This document shows, piece by piece, positions 27,050 through 36,261 of a stretch of 64,000 nucleotides of DNA; the stretch's first letter is position 1; each line of letters starts with the position of its first letter. Source of the DNA: Thalassovita sp. (GTDB lineage Bacteria > Pseudomonadota > Alphaproteobacteria > Rhodobacterales > Rhodobacteraceae); assembly GCA_029212905.1 (NCBI GenBank), contig JARGPB010000005.1:124001-188000 (forward strand). The letters are read 5' to 3'. Position numbers and translations under genes: made by a program. The notes beneath the pieces were generated by a model. That model was not told the DNA's origin and made no database searches. It saw only the letters and a program-made list of their open reading frames with translations.

Positions 27050-27496
27050 ATGCGCTCGTATCTTGTGAAACTGATGTTGGCCCTGTCGCTGCTGATCATG
27101 CCAATGACCGCCAGCGCCGAGGAATCCAAACCCGGCCTGTTCGTCAATCTGACCACAGACGACACCTGGGCCGCGGCCAAGGCGATCATGTTCGCCCATG
27201 AAAAATCGCTGAAGAACGGCCACCCCACCGCAATCTGGATGAACGTGCGCGCGGTGTATCTGGCGGACAAAAAACGCCCCAGCCACGTCCACGGGCTGAT
27301 GGCCGACAAAGGGATTTCCATTCAGGACATGCTGACGAATTTCATGGCCGATGGCGGCGTCGTGATCATGTGCGGAGCGTGTTCCAAGGCGGCAGGGCTG
27401 ACCAAGGCCGACTATATTGACGGCATCCAGATGGGGAATTTTCCGCTGATCGAAAGCTGGCTGTTCAACCCCGATGTAAAAACGCTGGCCTGGTAA
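27050..27496 (+). CDS. Secreted DsrE family protein
   Basis: The 148-residue product has a signal peptide (residues 1-24, LSLLIMPMTASA) followed by a DsrE-like domain. The cysteine pair in VVIMCGACSKAAG is at the position where DsrE/TusD proteins carry the persulfide-binding cysteine. GGAGG precedes the ATG. A periplasmic role in sulfur or persulfide handling fits with the SQR fusion elsewhere in the window, but no direct link is shown. The gene is inserted between rpsO and pnp. Confidence 0.85.
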   Translation: MRSYLVKLMLALSLLIMPMTASAEESKPGLFVNLTTDDTWAAAKAIMFAHEKSLKNGHPTAIWMNVRAVYLADKKRPSHVHGLMADKGISIQDMLTNFMADGGVVIMCGACSKAAGLTKADYIDGIQMGNFPLIESWLFNPDVKTLAW

Positions 27497-27717
27497 GGCC
27501 CGGCGACAGACAGATCAGGGCGGCCTTTTGCGGTCTCAAACGGCCGTCCGACAATCGCTTCTTTCAAAACGCTTGAATCTGATGTATGGCCGCACAATCT
27601 GTGACGTGACGCCCAGACCCCGGCGTCCTGAGAAGATAAACGGGTCGGCGGCAATGGGGCCGCCATGCAAAACGGGAGACCCGGAGGGCCGGGAGTGCTC
27701 CCATAAGGATACGCTAC

Positions 27718-29853
27718 ATGTTTAACGTAACGACCAAATCAATGCAGTGGGGCGATGAAACGCTGACACTGGAAACGGGCAAAGTTGCCCGTCAAGCCGA
27801 CGGTTCCGTCATTGCCACGCTGGGCGAAACCAGCGTCATGGCGAACGTGACCTTTGCAAAGGCACCGAAACCCGGTCAGGATTTCTTTCCGCTGACGGTG
27901 CACTACCAAGAGAAATACTATGCCGCCGGTAAAGTGCCGGGTGGCTTCTTCAAGCGTGAGGCCCGCCCCACCGAGAAAGAAACCCTGACCGCGCGTCTGA
28001 TCGACCGTCCGATTCGCCCGCTGTTCGTCCCCGGCTTCAAGCACGAAGTCCTGGTGATGTGCACCGTGCTGTCGCACGATCTGGAAAACGATCCCGATGT
28101 TGTCGCGATGATCGCTGCCTCGGCCGCGCTGACCATTTCGGGCGCACCGTTCATGGGCCCGATCGCCTGTGCACGCGTTGGATTTGTTGACGGCGAATAC
28201 ACGCTGAACCCGTCCGTGGACGACATGCAGGATCTGCGCAACAACCCCGAGCAGCGCTTGGACCTGGTTGTGGCCGGCACCAAAGACGCCGTGATGATGG
28301 TGGAATCCGAAGCTTACGAGCTGACCGAGACCGAAATGCTGGGCGCCGTGAACTTTGCTCACCAGCAGATCCAGCCGGTGATCGACCTGATCATTGATCT
28401 GGCCGAAGACTGCGCCAAAGAGCCGTTCGATTTCGTCGCACCCGATTACGCGGACCTGTACGACGTTGTGAAAGCCGCCGGTGAGGACGCAATGCGTGCC
28501 GCCTATGCGATCACCGACAAGCAAGAGCGCGTTGCCGCCGTTTCGGCCGCCAAAGACGCAATCAAAGCAGGCCTGACCGAAGAACAGCTGGAAGACGCGA
28601 ACCTGGGCTCGGCCCTGAAGAAGCTGGAATCCGGCGTTCTGCGCGGCACTGTCGTGAAAGAAGGCAAACGGATCGACGGTCGTGCGCTGGATCAGGTTCG
28701 CCCGATCGTAGCCGAAACCGGCCTGCTGCCGCGGACCCACGGGTCGGCGCTATTCACCCGCGGGGAAACTCAGGGTCTGGTCGTGACCACGCTGGGCACC
28801 GGCGATGACGAACAGTTCATCGACGCGCTGCACGGCAATTTCAAATCGAACTTCATGCTGCACTATAACTTCCCTCCCTATTCGGTTGGTGAAGTTGGTC
28901 GTGTGGGCGGCCCCGGCCGTCGCGAGATTGGCCACGGTAAACTGGCATGGCGTGCGTTGCAGGCTGTTCTGCCCGCCGCGACCGATTTCCCGTATACCCT
29001 GCGTCTGGTTTCGGAAATCACTGAATCCAACGGCTCGTCCTCGATGGCGTCGGTCTGTGGTGGCTCGTTGTCCATGATGGACGCCGGTGTGCCGCTGAAA
29101 GCCGCCGTTGCCGGTGTGGCCATGGGTCTGATCCTGGAAGACGACGGCGACTATGCCGTTCTGACCGACATCCTGGGTGACGAAGACCACCTGGGCGACA
29201 TGGACTTCAAAGTGGCCGGTACCGAAAACGGTATCACGTCGCTGCAGATGGACATCAAAGTCGCAGGCATCACCCCCGAGATCATGGAGAAGGCCCTGGC
29301 ACAAGCCAAAGACGGCCGTCTGCACATCCTGGGTGAGATGAACAAAGCGCTGTCCGACACTGCTGAATTCTCGGCTCACGCACCGCGTATCGAGACCATG
29401 CAGATCCCCACCGACAAGATCCGTGAAGTGATCGGCTCGGGCGGTAAGGTCATCCGCGAAATCGTCGAAGTGTCGGGCGCCAAGGTCGATATCAACGACG
29501 ACGGCATCATCAAGATCGCCTCGCCGAACGGTGAAGCCATCCAGAAGGCCTATGACATGATCTATTCGATCGTGGCAGAGCCGGAAGAAGGCAAGATCTA
29601 CAAAGGTAAGGTCGTGAAGATCGTCGATTTCGGCGCCTTCGTGAACTTCTTTGGCAAGCGCGACGGCCTGGTGCACGTGTCCCAGATCGAAAACCGCCGC
29701 CTGAACCATCCTTCGGACGTTCTGAAGGAAGGCCAGGAAGTGTGGGTCAAGCTGCTGGGCTTTGATGATCGCGGCAAGGTACGCCTGTCGATGAAAATCG
29801 TGAACCAGGAGACCGGCGAAGAAGCCGCGCCCGAGAAAAAAGACGAAGAGTAA
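27718..29853 (+). CDS. pnp: Polynucleotide phosphorylase
   Basis: This 711-residue exoribonuclease degrades RNA phosphorolytically and is a degradosome component. Two RNase PH domains are followed by a KH domain (IREVIGSGGKVIREI) and an S1 domain (GKVVKIVDFGAFVNF). The second PH domain has the active-site region DILGDEDHLGDMDFKVAGT. Length is normal. A canonical terminator follows at 29875. Confidence 0.98.
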   Translation: MFNVTTKSMQWGDETLTLETGKVARQADGSVIATLGETSVMANVTFAKAPKPGQDFFPLTVHYQEKYYAAGKVPGGFFKREARPTEKETLTARLIDRPIRPLFVPGFKHEVLVMCTVLSHDLENDPDVVAMIAASAALTISGAPFMGPIACARVGFVDGEYTLNPSVDDMQDLRNNPEQRLDLVVAGTKDAVMMVESEAYELTETEMLGAVNFAHQQIQPVIDLIIDLAEDCAKEPFDFVAPDYADLYDVVKAAGEDAMRAAYAITDKQERVAAVSAAKDAIKAGLTEEQLEDANLGSALKKLESGVLRGTVVKEGKRIDGRALDQVRPIVAETGLLPRTHGSALFTRGETQGLVVTTLGTGDDEQFIDALHGNFKSNFMLHYNFPPYSVGEVGRVGGPGRREIGHGKLAWRALQAVLPAATDFPYTLRLVSEITESNGSSSMASVCGGSLSMMDAGVPLKAAVAGVAMGLILEDDGDYAVLTDILGDEDHLGDMDFKVAGTENGITSLQMDIKVAGITPEIMEKALAQAKDGRLHILGEMNKALSDTAEFSAHAPRIETMQIPTDKIREVIGSGGKVIREIVEVSGAKVDINDDGIIKIASPNGEAIQKAYDMIYSIVAEPEEGKIYKGKVVKIVDFGAFVNFFGKRDGLVHVSQIENRRLNHPSDVLKEGQEVWVKLLGFDDRGKVRLSMKIVNQETGEEAAPEKKDEE

Positions 29854-29874
29854 TCTTTGTCCAAGCGAATTTGG

Positions 29875-29903
29875 AAAGCCCCGGTCATTGGCCGGGGCTT
29901 TTT
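29875..29903 (+). terminator. Rho-independent terminator after pnp
   Basis: AAAGCCCCGG pairs with CCGGGGCTTT around TCATTGG and runs into TTTTT. Confidence 0.92.
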
Positions 29904-30180
29904 GTTTTGGAGGCTTGATCCGAAGGGGCGCCTGCGGCGCGCTGGATGTCTCGGCGGTGCCGCCTCGGGTTGGAGGGGACCTAGAGCGCGGTTTTTCCCC
30001 CTGAACGGCGGAATGGGATCGGGCATAGAGGAGAGATCAGGCAGGCCACCTGACACATGCCACGACGCTCGCGGAAACGGTGTTCGCAAGGGCTCCGGGG
30101 GGTTTTGCACACAGAAGGCAGAACCCCCGAAACGCGGGGGCGACGTGGGACAGGTCAGGCGGAAACCGACCCGGTGGTCC
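29904..30180. other. Gene-free stretch between pnp and prx terminators
   Basis: Between the two transcript ends there is no convincing coding sequence. It contains several GC-rich inverted repeats, the longest being GGGGGTTTTGC (30098-30108) with GCAGAACCCCC (30118-30128), an 11-bp stem with one wobble. No promoter or known RNA was recognised. Confidence 0.5.
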
Positions 30181-30213
30181 AATCAAAATCCCCGCAGTTT
30201 CGGCTGCGGGGAT
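30181..30213 (-). terminator. Rho-independent terminator of the peroxiredoxin gene
   Basis: On the minus strand ATCCCCGCAG pairs with CTGCGGGGAT around CCGAAA and is followed by TTTGATT, twenty bases after the peroxiredoxin stop. Confidence 0.85.
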
Positions 30214-30232
30214 CGCGTTTGTGAGGGGCGGA

Positions 30233-30886
30233 TCAGGCCGGGTATTTGGTGGTCCGCAGGTAGGGGAGCTTGATGTCCACCTCGCCGAATTTTTCGATGG
30301 CCTGTTCATCGGACAGCGACAGGGCAACGATCACGTCCTGGCCGGCGACCCAGTTCGCGGGGGTGGCGATGGGCGTGCCAAAGGTGGCCTGCAACCCGTC
30401 CAGCGCGCGCAGGACCTCGGCAAAGTTGCGACCCACGGACATCGGGTAGGTCATGATCAGCTGCACCTTTTTGTCGGGCGAGATGATAAACACCGAGCGC
30501 ACCGACGCGGAATCCGCCGCGGTGCGCCCATCGGGCAGGTAGGCCTCGGCTGGGAGCATGTCAAAGAGTTTGGAGACCTCCAGCGATTCGTCCGCGATGA
30601 TCGGGAAACCGGCCGTGGCGCCCGAGAAGCCCTCGATGTCGGATTTCCATTTAACGTGCTCGGCGGCGCTGTCCACGGACAGGCCGATTACCTTGGTGTT
30701 GCGGGCGACCCATTCATCGGCCAGCTGCGCGACGGCCCCGAATTCGGTGGTGCAAACGGGGGTAAAATCCTTGGGGTGGGAAAACAGGATCGCCCAGCTA
30801 TCGCCGATCCAATCGTGAAAAGTGATCGTCCCCTGGTCGGTTTCAGCGGTGAAATTCGGAACGATGTCGTTGATTCGCAGGCCCAT
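30233..30886 (-). CDS. 1-Cys peroxiredoxin (Prx6 type)
   Basis: This 217-residue thiol peroxidase has the active-site motif HPKDFTPVCTTE with the peroxidatic cysteine at residue 45, and no second cysteine, so it belongs to the 1-Cys Prx6 group. It reduces peroxides in the cytoplasm. It stands alone with its own terminator; 270 bases separate it from the divergent aldehyde dehydrogenase gene. Confidence 0.95.
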   Translation of the reverse strand: MGLRINDIVPNFTAETDQGTITFHDWIGDSWAILFSHPKDFTPVCTTEFGAVAQLADEWVARNTKVIGLSVDSAAEHVKWKSDIEGFSGATAGFPIIADESLEVSKLFDMLPAEAYLPDGRTAADSASVRSVFIISPDKKVQLIMTYPMSVGRNFAEVLRALDGLQATFGTPIATPANWVAGQDVIVALSLSDEQAIEKFGEVDIKLPYLRTTKYPA

Positions 30887-31156
30887 GATGGTTCCCCTAT
30901 GATTGTCAGAATTACATATTAATTATTAGATACGTTCTAAATCGGTTCATTTCACCCCACTGTATGGCGTTTTTCCAAAGGGCGACAGAGTGTCGCAAAA
31001 ATTGCCCCCAGCGTAATTTGATCAAATTACCAACAGCAATCGCAGAACCGCTTGCAGTAGGTCAAATCCCCTGACAAACTGCGCGCAACGCTGCGGCAAG
31101 ACATTCTGCATAACGGAATTCACGCGCAGGACGGGAACCGCTTTTGGAGGTCAAAG

Positions 31157-32596
31157 ATGATCGAGAAACGTCAATTCTATATCAATGGTGAGTGGGTAAA
31201 CCCCGCGCAACCGCATGATCACGAAGTGATCAACCCTTCTACCGAAGAGCCCTGCGCGATCATTTCGCTGGGCAGCCCCGCGGATGCTGATGCGGCCGTT
31301 GCCGCGGCCAAGGCAGCCTTTCCTGCGTGGATGAACACCCCCCCGGCCGAACGTATCGCGCTGGTCGAAAAGCTGCTGGAAATCTACAAGCGGCGCGGCG
31401 CTGAAATGGGCGAGGCTATCTCGATCGAGATGGGCGCGCCGATTGACATGTCCACCACGTCTCAGGTGGGCGCGGGCACGTGGCACATCTCGAATTTCTT
31501 GCGTGCTGCCAAGGGGTTCGACTTTGTCCGTCCGCTGGGAAGCCACGCCCCCGAGGACCGGATCGTCCACGAACCCGTGGGCGTTTGCGCCCTGATCACC
31601 CCGTGGAACTGGCCGATGAACCAGGTCACGCTGAAGGTCGTCGCAGCAGCCATCGCGGGCTGCACGATGGTGCTGAAACCATCCGAGGAAAGCCCGCTGG
31701 ACGCGATCCTGTTCGCCGAAATGATGGACGAGGCCGGTTTCCCCAAAGGCGTGTTCAACCTGGTAAATGGTGACGGCATGGGCGTTGGCAACACCCTGAC
31801 GGGCCACCCGGATGTGGATATGGTCAGCTTTACCGGATCGACCCGCGCAGGGATTGCGATCTCGCAAAACGCGGCGATGACGCTGAAACGCGTCCACCTG
31901 GAGCTGGGCGGCAAAGGCGCCAACATCATCTTTAACGATGCAGACGAAAAAGCCGTGAAACGCGGCGTGCTGCACATGATGAACAACACCGGCCAGTCGT
32001 GCAACGCACCCAGCCGGATGCTGGTGCAAAAGGACGTCTATGAACAGGCGGTGGAAACCGCAGCCGAGGTCGCAAGCAAGATCACTGTTGGCCCCGCCAG
32101 CGAACACGGCCGCCACATCGGCCCCGTCGTGAACGAAGCGCAGTGGAACAAGATCCAGGGCCTGATCCAGAAGGGTATCGACGAAGGCGCACGTCTGGTT
32201 GCGGGCGGTCTGGGCCGTCCCGACGGGCTGAACAAGGGCTTTTACGTGCGTCCCACCGTATTCGCGGACGTCACCAACGAGATGACCATCGCGCGCGAGG
32301 AAATCTTTGGCCCGGTGCTGTCGATCATCCCGTTCGACACCGAAGAAGAGGCGGTCCAGATCGCCAATGACACGGTTTACGGGCTGACCAACTATGTTCA
32401 GACCACGGACGGCGACAAAGCCAACCGCGTGGCGTTGCAGCTGCGCTCGGGGATGGTGGAAATGAACGGTAAATCGCGCGGCGCGGGCGCGCCCTTTGGC
32501 GGGATGAAGCAGTCCGGCAACGGGCGCGAAGGCGGCGTTTGGGGCATCGAGGACTTCCTCGAGGTCAAATCCGTGGCTGGCTGGACCGCGGAATAA
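31157..32596 (+). CDS. NAD(P)-dependent aldehyde dehydrogenase
   Basis: This 479-residue protein is a complete single-module aldehyde dehydrogenase: cofactor region VLKPSEESPLDA, catalytic glutamate LELGGKGANI, catalytic cysteine GQSCNAPSR and C-terminal GGMKQSGNGREGG. TTTTGGAGG precedes the ATG. It could oxidise one of several aldehydes; the semialdehyde made by the box pathway is one option, but the enzyme lies outside the cluster and lacks a BoxR-like site in its leader, so the substrate is open. Confidence 0.92.
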   Translation: MIEKRQFYINGEWVNPAQPHDHEVINPSTEEPCAIISLGSPADADAAVAAAKAAFPAWMNTPPAERIALVEKLLEIYKRRGAEMGEAISIEMGAPIDMSTTSQVGAGTWHISNFLRAAKGFDFVRPLGSHAPEDRIVHEPVGVCALITPWNWPMNQVTLKVVAAAIAGCTMVLKPSEESPLDAILFAEMMDEAGFPKGVFNLVNGDGMGVGNTLTGHPDVDMVSFTGSTRAGIAISQNAAMTLKRVHLELGGKGANIIFNDADEKAVKRGVLHMMNNTGQSCNAPSRMLVQKDVYEQAVETAAEVASKITVGPASEHGRHIGPVVNEAQWNKIQGLIQKGIDEGARLVAGGLGRPDGLNKGFYVRPTVFADVTNEMTIAREEIFGPVLSIIPFDTEEEAVQIANDTVYGLTNYVQTTDGDKANRVALQLRSGMVEMNGKSRGAGAPFGGMKQSGNGREGGVWGIEDFLEVKSVAGWTAE

Positions 32597-32654
32597 CCGC
32601 AACACCATTGCAAGACAGGTTGATCCGGGGCTATCACGGCCCCGGATTTCTTTT

Positions 32655-33707
32655 GTGAAAGGGCTGCGTGTGGCCAATCCCCTGTCCATCCACCCGTCGA
32701 TCCAGCGATTTGTGCCGGATACGGTGCTGAAACGGGATGTGTTTTCCGAAACCATCATGGGACATCTGGCCGAGGACCCTGCGGTCAAGGCCGTGTTGCG
32801 CCGTCTGGATGGGGTGCCGTGGTGGGCGCGTCCGCTGTCGCAATGGCTGGCCCGCAAAGAGGCGCGCGGCCTGCGCGCCGTGCAAGGAATCGAAGGCGTT
32901 CCGATCCTGCTTGAGGCGGACGCGGGCGGCATTCTGCGCGTCTGGTCCGAAGGCACCCCGCTGCATCTGGCGAAACCGTCCGATGCGCTGTGGTACCGCG
33001 ACGCCAAGCGCCTGCTGCGCGACATGCGGCGCCGGGGCGTGTGCCATAACGATATTGCCAAGCCGCAAAACTGGCTGATGACACCGGACGGGCGCGCGGC
33101 GGTGATTGATTTCCAGCTGGCCTCGGTACATCGGCGGCAGGGGAAACTGTTCCGCGTCGCCGCACGCGAGGATCTGCGGCACATGCTGAAACAGAAACGC
33201 AGCTTTGCGCGGGATCTGCTGACCCCGTCCGAACGCGCGATGCTGGCGCGGAAATCCCTGCCCTCGCGGGTTTGGATGGCGACGGGCAAGAAGGTCTATA
33301 ATTTCGTGACCCGGCGATTGATGAACTGGTCCGACGGCGAGGGCACCGAAAACCGCATCGCCGAGGACGGCCCCGCCATTCGTGACGCATTGATGGCGCG
33401 CGGCGCGCGGGACGTGGCCTTTGCGGCCTATGCGCTGCCTGCGGGGGGCGTGGGGCTGTATGCCTTTGCCGAGGCCGACGGGCCGCTGGAAATGCCTGCG
33501 GACGGGCCGCAGCCGACCTTGTTACAGGTGGTCAGCGCCCTGCCCCGCGATGCGGAGGGCGCGGTGCGCGTGGACCTGCTGGAGCTGATCGCGACCAATC
33601 GTCTGGACGAGCTGGAGCAGCTGCGCGGCGCGGATCCGGCGCTGGAAACGGTGCTGCATCCGATCGTCGCCAGCCGTCTGAACCTGACAGATCGCAGCAT
33701 GAAGTGA
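32655..33707 (+). CDS. Kinase-like protein with acyl-CoA-synthetase-like C-terminal domain
   Basis: The 350-residue product begins at GTG 32655. Residues about 20-200 look like a RIO/ABC1-type kinase: the catalytic loop HNDIAKPQNW (H131-W140) keeps Asp133 and Asn139, and the metal motif appears as DFQ at 152-154. Residues about 240-345 resemble the small C-terminal domain of AMP-forming acyl-CoA synthetases (GVGLYAFAE, then ALPRDAEGAVRVDLLELIA) but lack its catalytic lysine. The stop directly abuts that of the convergent pseudouridine synthase gene. The function is unknown. Confidence 0.65.
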   Translation: MKGLRVANPLSIHPSIQRFVPDTVLKRDVFSETIMGHLAEDPAVKAVLRRLDGVPWWARPLSQWLARKEARGLRAVQGIEGVPILLEADAGGILRVWSEGTPLHLAKPSDALWYRDAKRLLRDMRRRGVCHNDIAKPQNWLMTPDGRAAVIDFQLASVHRRQGKLFRVAAREDLRHMLKQKRSFARDLLTPSERAMLARKSLPSRVWMATGKKVYNFVTRRLMNWSDGEGTENRIAEDGPAIRDALMARGARDVAFAAYALPAGGVGLYAFAEADGPLEMPADGPQPTLLQVVSALPRDAEGAVRVDLLELIATNRLDELEQLRGADPALETVLHPIVASRLNLTDRSMK

Positions 33708-34361
33708 TCAGAACGGCACCTTGGCGCGGAAGGACATGCCCTTGCCGCTGTCGGGGTGACTGATACGCAGCTGCTCGGAATGCAGCATGAGGCGCGGGTA
33801 ATCCGCCGCCTGGCCGGTCGCATAGAGCGGATCGCCCAGGATCACATGCCCCAGCGCCAGCATATGCACCCGCAGCTGATGGCTGCGCCCGGTGCGCGGC
33901 AACAGGCGGACGCGGGATTCCTGAGCATTGGATTTCAGGACGCGGTAATCGGTGACGGCGGGTTTACCGTTTTCGTGATCCACCATCTGACGGGGCCGAT
34001 TGGGCCAATCCACAATCAGCGGCAAATCCACGGTGCCGGTCTTGGGCTCGAGCAGCCCGTGCACCCGCGCGACATAGGTCTTTTTGGTGGTGCGTTTTTC
34101 AAACTGCATGGACAGGTTGCGCTGTGCGTGCGGTGTCAGCCCAAACACCATCACGCCCGAGGTATCGCGGTCCAGACGGTGCACCAAGAGGGCCTCGGGG
34201 AAGATGGCCTGGATGCGGGAAATCAGGCAATCGGCCAGATGTTCGCCCCGCCCCGGTACAGACAACAGCCCCGATGGTTTGTTCACCACGATGATCTCAT
34301 GATCCTGATGCAGGATGTCGAGAGGATCATTTGGCGGGGTATAATCAGAGCTGAACGTCAT
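33708..34361 (-). CDS. RluA-family pseudouridine synthase
   Basis: This 217-residue protein carries the RluA catalytic motif HRLDRDTSGVMVFG. It lacks an N-terminal S4 domain and is of RluA size (about 219 residues), which acts on 23S rRNA U746 and tRNA U32, so RluA is the best guess. The C-terminal GRSHQLRVHM motif is also present. It is a single gene, convergent with the kinase-like gene. Confidence 0.9.
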   Translation of the reverse strand: MTFSSDYTPPNDPLDILHQDHEIIVVNKPSGLLSVPGRGEHLADCLISRIQAIFPEALLVHRLDRDTSGVMVFGLTPHAQRNLSMQFEKRTTKKTYVARVHGLLEPKTGTVDLPLIVDWPNRPRQMVDHENGKPAVTDYRVLKSNAQESRVRLLPRTGRSHQLRVHMLALGHVILGDPLYATGQAADYPRLMLHSEQLRISHPDSGKGMSFRAKVPF

Positions 34362-34436
34362 GCCGCTGACCTACGCCGGAGTGCTTTGGGGTGCAAGCCC
34401 GTGCCGCCCCCGCCAGCGCGCGCGGAAAGGGCGGGA

Positions 34437-34461
34437 TTTGAGTATTTTTGGCAAGATGAAA
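34437..34461 (+). repeat. Dispersed intergenic element, copy 3
   Basis: TTTGAGTATTTTTGGCAAGA followed by TGAAA, identical over 25 bases to copies 4 and 5. It lies between the pseudouridine synthase start and the SDR stop. Confidence 0.9.
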
Positions 34462-34522
34462 GCGCGGGCGCGCGATCAAAGGCCGCGCGGGCCAGTTCTG
34501 TCCCCGCGCGGCGCTGGTATGA

Positions 34523-35308
34523 TCAGTAGATCGTATAGCCGCCGTCGATCACGAAACACTGGCCGGTGTGATAGCTGGACAGGTCGCTCATCAGGTAGGC
34601 GGCGATCCCGCCATAGTCATCGGGGCGGCCAAACCGGCGGGCCGGAATGCGCGGGATCACGGATTTGACGAACTTGTCGTTGGACATCAGGCCCGAGGTC
34701 ATTTCGGATTCGGCATAGCCGGGCAGGATCGCGTTGACGGTGATGCCGTGGCGGGCCATTTCCACCGCCGTTGCCCGCACCAGCGAGTTCAGCGCGCCCT
34801 TGGAGGCGCCGTAATGTTCGTTAAACGCGGCCCCGTCGATCGAGGCGACCGAAGAGGTGCAGACCAACCGGCCAAACAGATCACCCTGCGCGCCGCGCTC
34901 GATCATGTGGCGGGCGGCAACCTGAAAGCTGCGGACCACGCCATCCACATTGGCGGCCATCAGATCGCGCCATTCTGCGGCCGTCCGGTCCACAAAGGAT
35001 TTCGCCCCGCCGCCAACACCGGCATTGGCGATCATGCCATCCACCCGCCCGTGCTGTTCCAGGGTCTGGGCCATGGCCGCGTCGATCTGATCCCAGTCGC
35101 AGACATCGCAGGTCAGCGCCGTATGTGTGCCGCCATGGGTGTTGATCTGGTCCAGCGCGGCGGCGTTTTTATCCGGGTTCCGGCCCCAGATGGCGATGCT
35201 TGCGCCCAGCTGAGCCAGGGTGTTGGCCATCCCCAGTCCCAGGCCTCCGTTTCCGCCGGTCACCACGATGACGCGGCCCGACAGATCAAACGGGTGTGAT
35301 TTTGTCAT
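34523..35308 (-). CDS. SDR family oxidoreductase
   Basis: The 261-residue product starts at ATG 35308, seven bases after AGGAGG region; the frame runs much further upstream, but that part is antisense to the crotonase gene. It has the short-chain dehydrogenase cofactor motif TGGNGGLGLGMA, the catalytic Y-G-A-S-K and a preceding serine (TSSVAS). It probably acts on a hydroxyacyl or keto intermediate. It is divergent from the enoyl-CoA hydratase gene at the edge of the benzoate cluster. Confidence 0.9.
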   Translation of the reverse strand: MTKSHPFDLSGRVIVVTGGNGGLGLGMANTLAQLGASIAIWGRNPDKNAAALDQINTHGGTHTALTCDVCDWDQIDAAMAQTLEQHGRVDGMIANAGVGGGAKSFVDRTAAEWRDLMAANVDGVVRSFQVAARHMIERGAQGDLFGRLVCTSSVASIDGAAFNEHYGASKGALNSLVRATAVEMARHGITVNAILPGYAESEMTSGLMSNDKFVKSVIPRIPARRFGRPDDYGGIAAYLMSDLSSYHTGQCFVIDGGYTIY

Positions 35309-35428
35309 GGTCTTTCCTCCTTGCTTCCCAGGATCAGGATAGTCGGGCGCGCGGTGAAAACCACGGCAGAGTTTGACATGAACGCTGCGTCGTTCTTTGA
35401 TGCGGGGCGCAATAGGGAGAGGGAACCC

Positions 35429-36190
35429 ATGTCCAAAATGCAGTTTCAGACGGTCTTGTATAACCAAGAGGGCGCGGTGGTGGTGATCACGCTGAACCGG
35501 CCCGAGGCGCTGAACGCGCTGTCGGTACAGATGCGGGCCGAGCTGGCCGCTGCATTGCGCATGGCCGAAGAGGACCCGGAAATCCGGGCGATTGTCCTGA
35601 CCGGCGCGGGGGAGCGGGCGTTTTGTGTCGGGCTGGACCTGAAGGAAATCTCGGGCGATCCGGGCACGCTGAGCCGCGCCACGGACGGGCCGCCGGTGGA
35701 CACGCCGACCAAAGCGCTGGAGGCCTGCACCTGCCCGGTGATTGCGGCGGTGAACGGGTTCGCGATCACCGGCGGATTCGAGCTGGCGCTGGCCTGCGAC
35801 ATGGTGCTGGCCTCGGACAATGCCAGTTTCGGGGACACTCATGTGGCGGTGGGCGCGATGCCGGGATGGGGGCTGTCGCAGCGCCTGTCGCGCATCATCG
35901 GACCGGGGCGCGCGAAGGAGATGCATTTTGGCGGCAAACGCATCACTGCGCAGACGGCCGAGGCCTGGGGGCTGGTGAACCGGGCGGTTCCGATGGCTGA
36001 TCTGTTGCCGCAAGCCATTGAAATGGCGCAAGATTTTGCCAAGCATGATCCAGGCATCCTGCGGGAAATGAAACGGGTGGTGGATCAGGGCTTGGGTCTG
36101 CCATTTGGGGAGGCGATGAAATTGGAGGGCGCGGCGGCCCGCGCGTGGAACAGCCGCGCCAAGCCGGTGGATGTGACGCAAAAGGGCTGA
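35429..36190 (+). CDS. Enoyl-CoA hydratase/isomerase family protein
   Basis: The 253-residue product begins at ATG 35429 after AGGGAGAGGG; the frame is open upstream without family similarity. It has the crotonase oxyanion-hole segment FCVGLDLKE and the glycine-rich FAITGGFELALACDM with the first catalytic glutamate. The second catalytic glutamate of classic hydratases is replaced (FGDTHVAVG). It may take part in beta-oxidation of the dehydroadipyl-CoA made by the box pathway, given its position, but this is inference. Confidence 0.87.
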   Translation: MSKMQFQTVLYNQEGAVVVITLNRPEALNALSVQMRAELAAALRMAEEDPEIRAIVLTGAGERAFCVGLDLKEISGDPGTLSRATDGPPVDTPTKALEACTCPVIAAVNGFAITGGFELALACDMVLASDNASFGDTHVAVGAMPGWGLSQRLSRIIGPGRAKEMHFGGKRITAQTAEAWGLVNRAVPMADLLPQAIEMAQDFAKHDPGILREMKRVVDQGLGLPFGEAMKLEGAAARAWNSRAKPVDVTQKG

Positions 36191-36236
36191 GCCGACATCC
36201 GACACCCGACAGGCCTGTGCGGGATGCGCCGTCGGA

Positions 36237-36261
36237 TTTGAGTATTTTTGGCAAGATGAAA
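36237..36261 (+). repeat. Dispersed intergenic element, copy 4
   Basis: Identical over 25 bases to copies 3 and 5. It fills the gap between the convergent crotonase and HCDH-like genes and ends on the base before the HCDH-like stop codon. Confidence 0.9.

Noticed and set aside
31151..33289. A 712-codon minus-strand open frame
   Set aside because: It runs antisense through the aldehyde dehydrogenase and kinase-like genes and has no recognisable domain.
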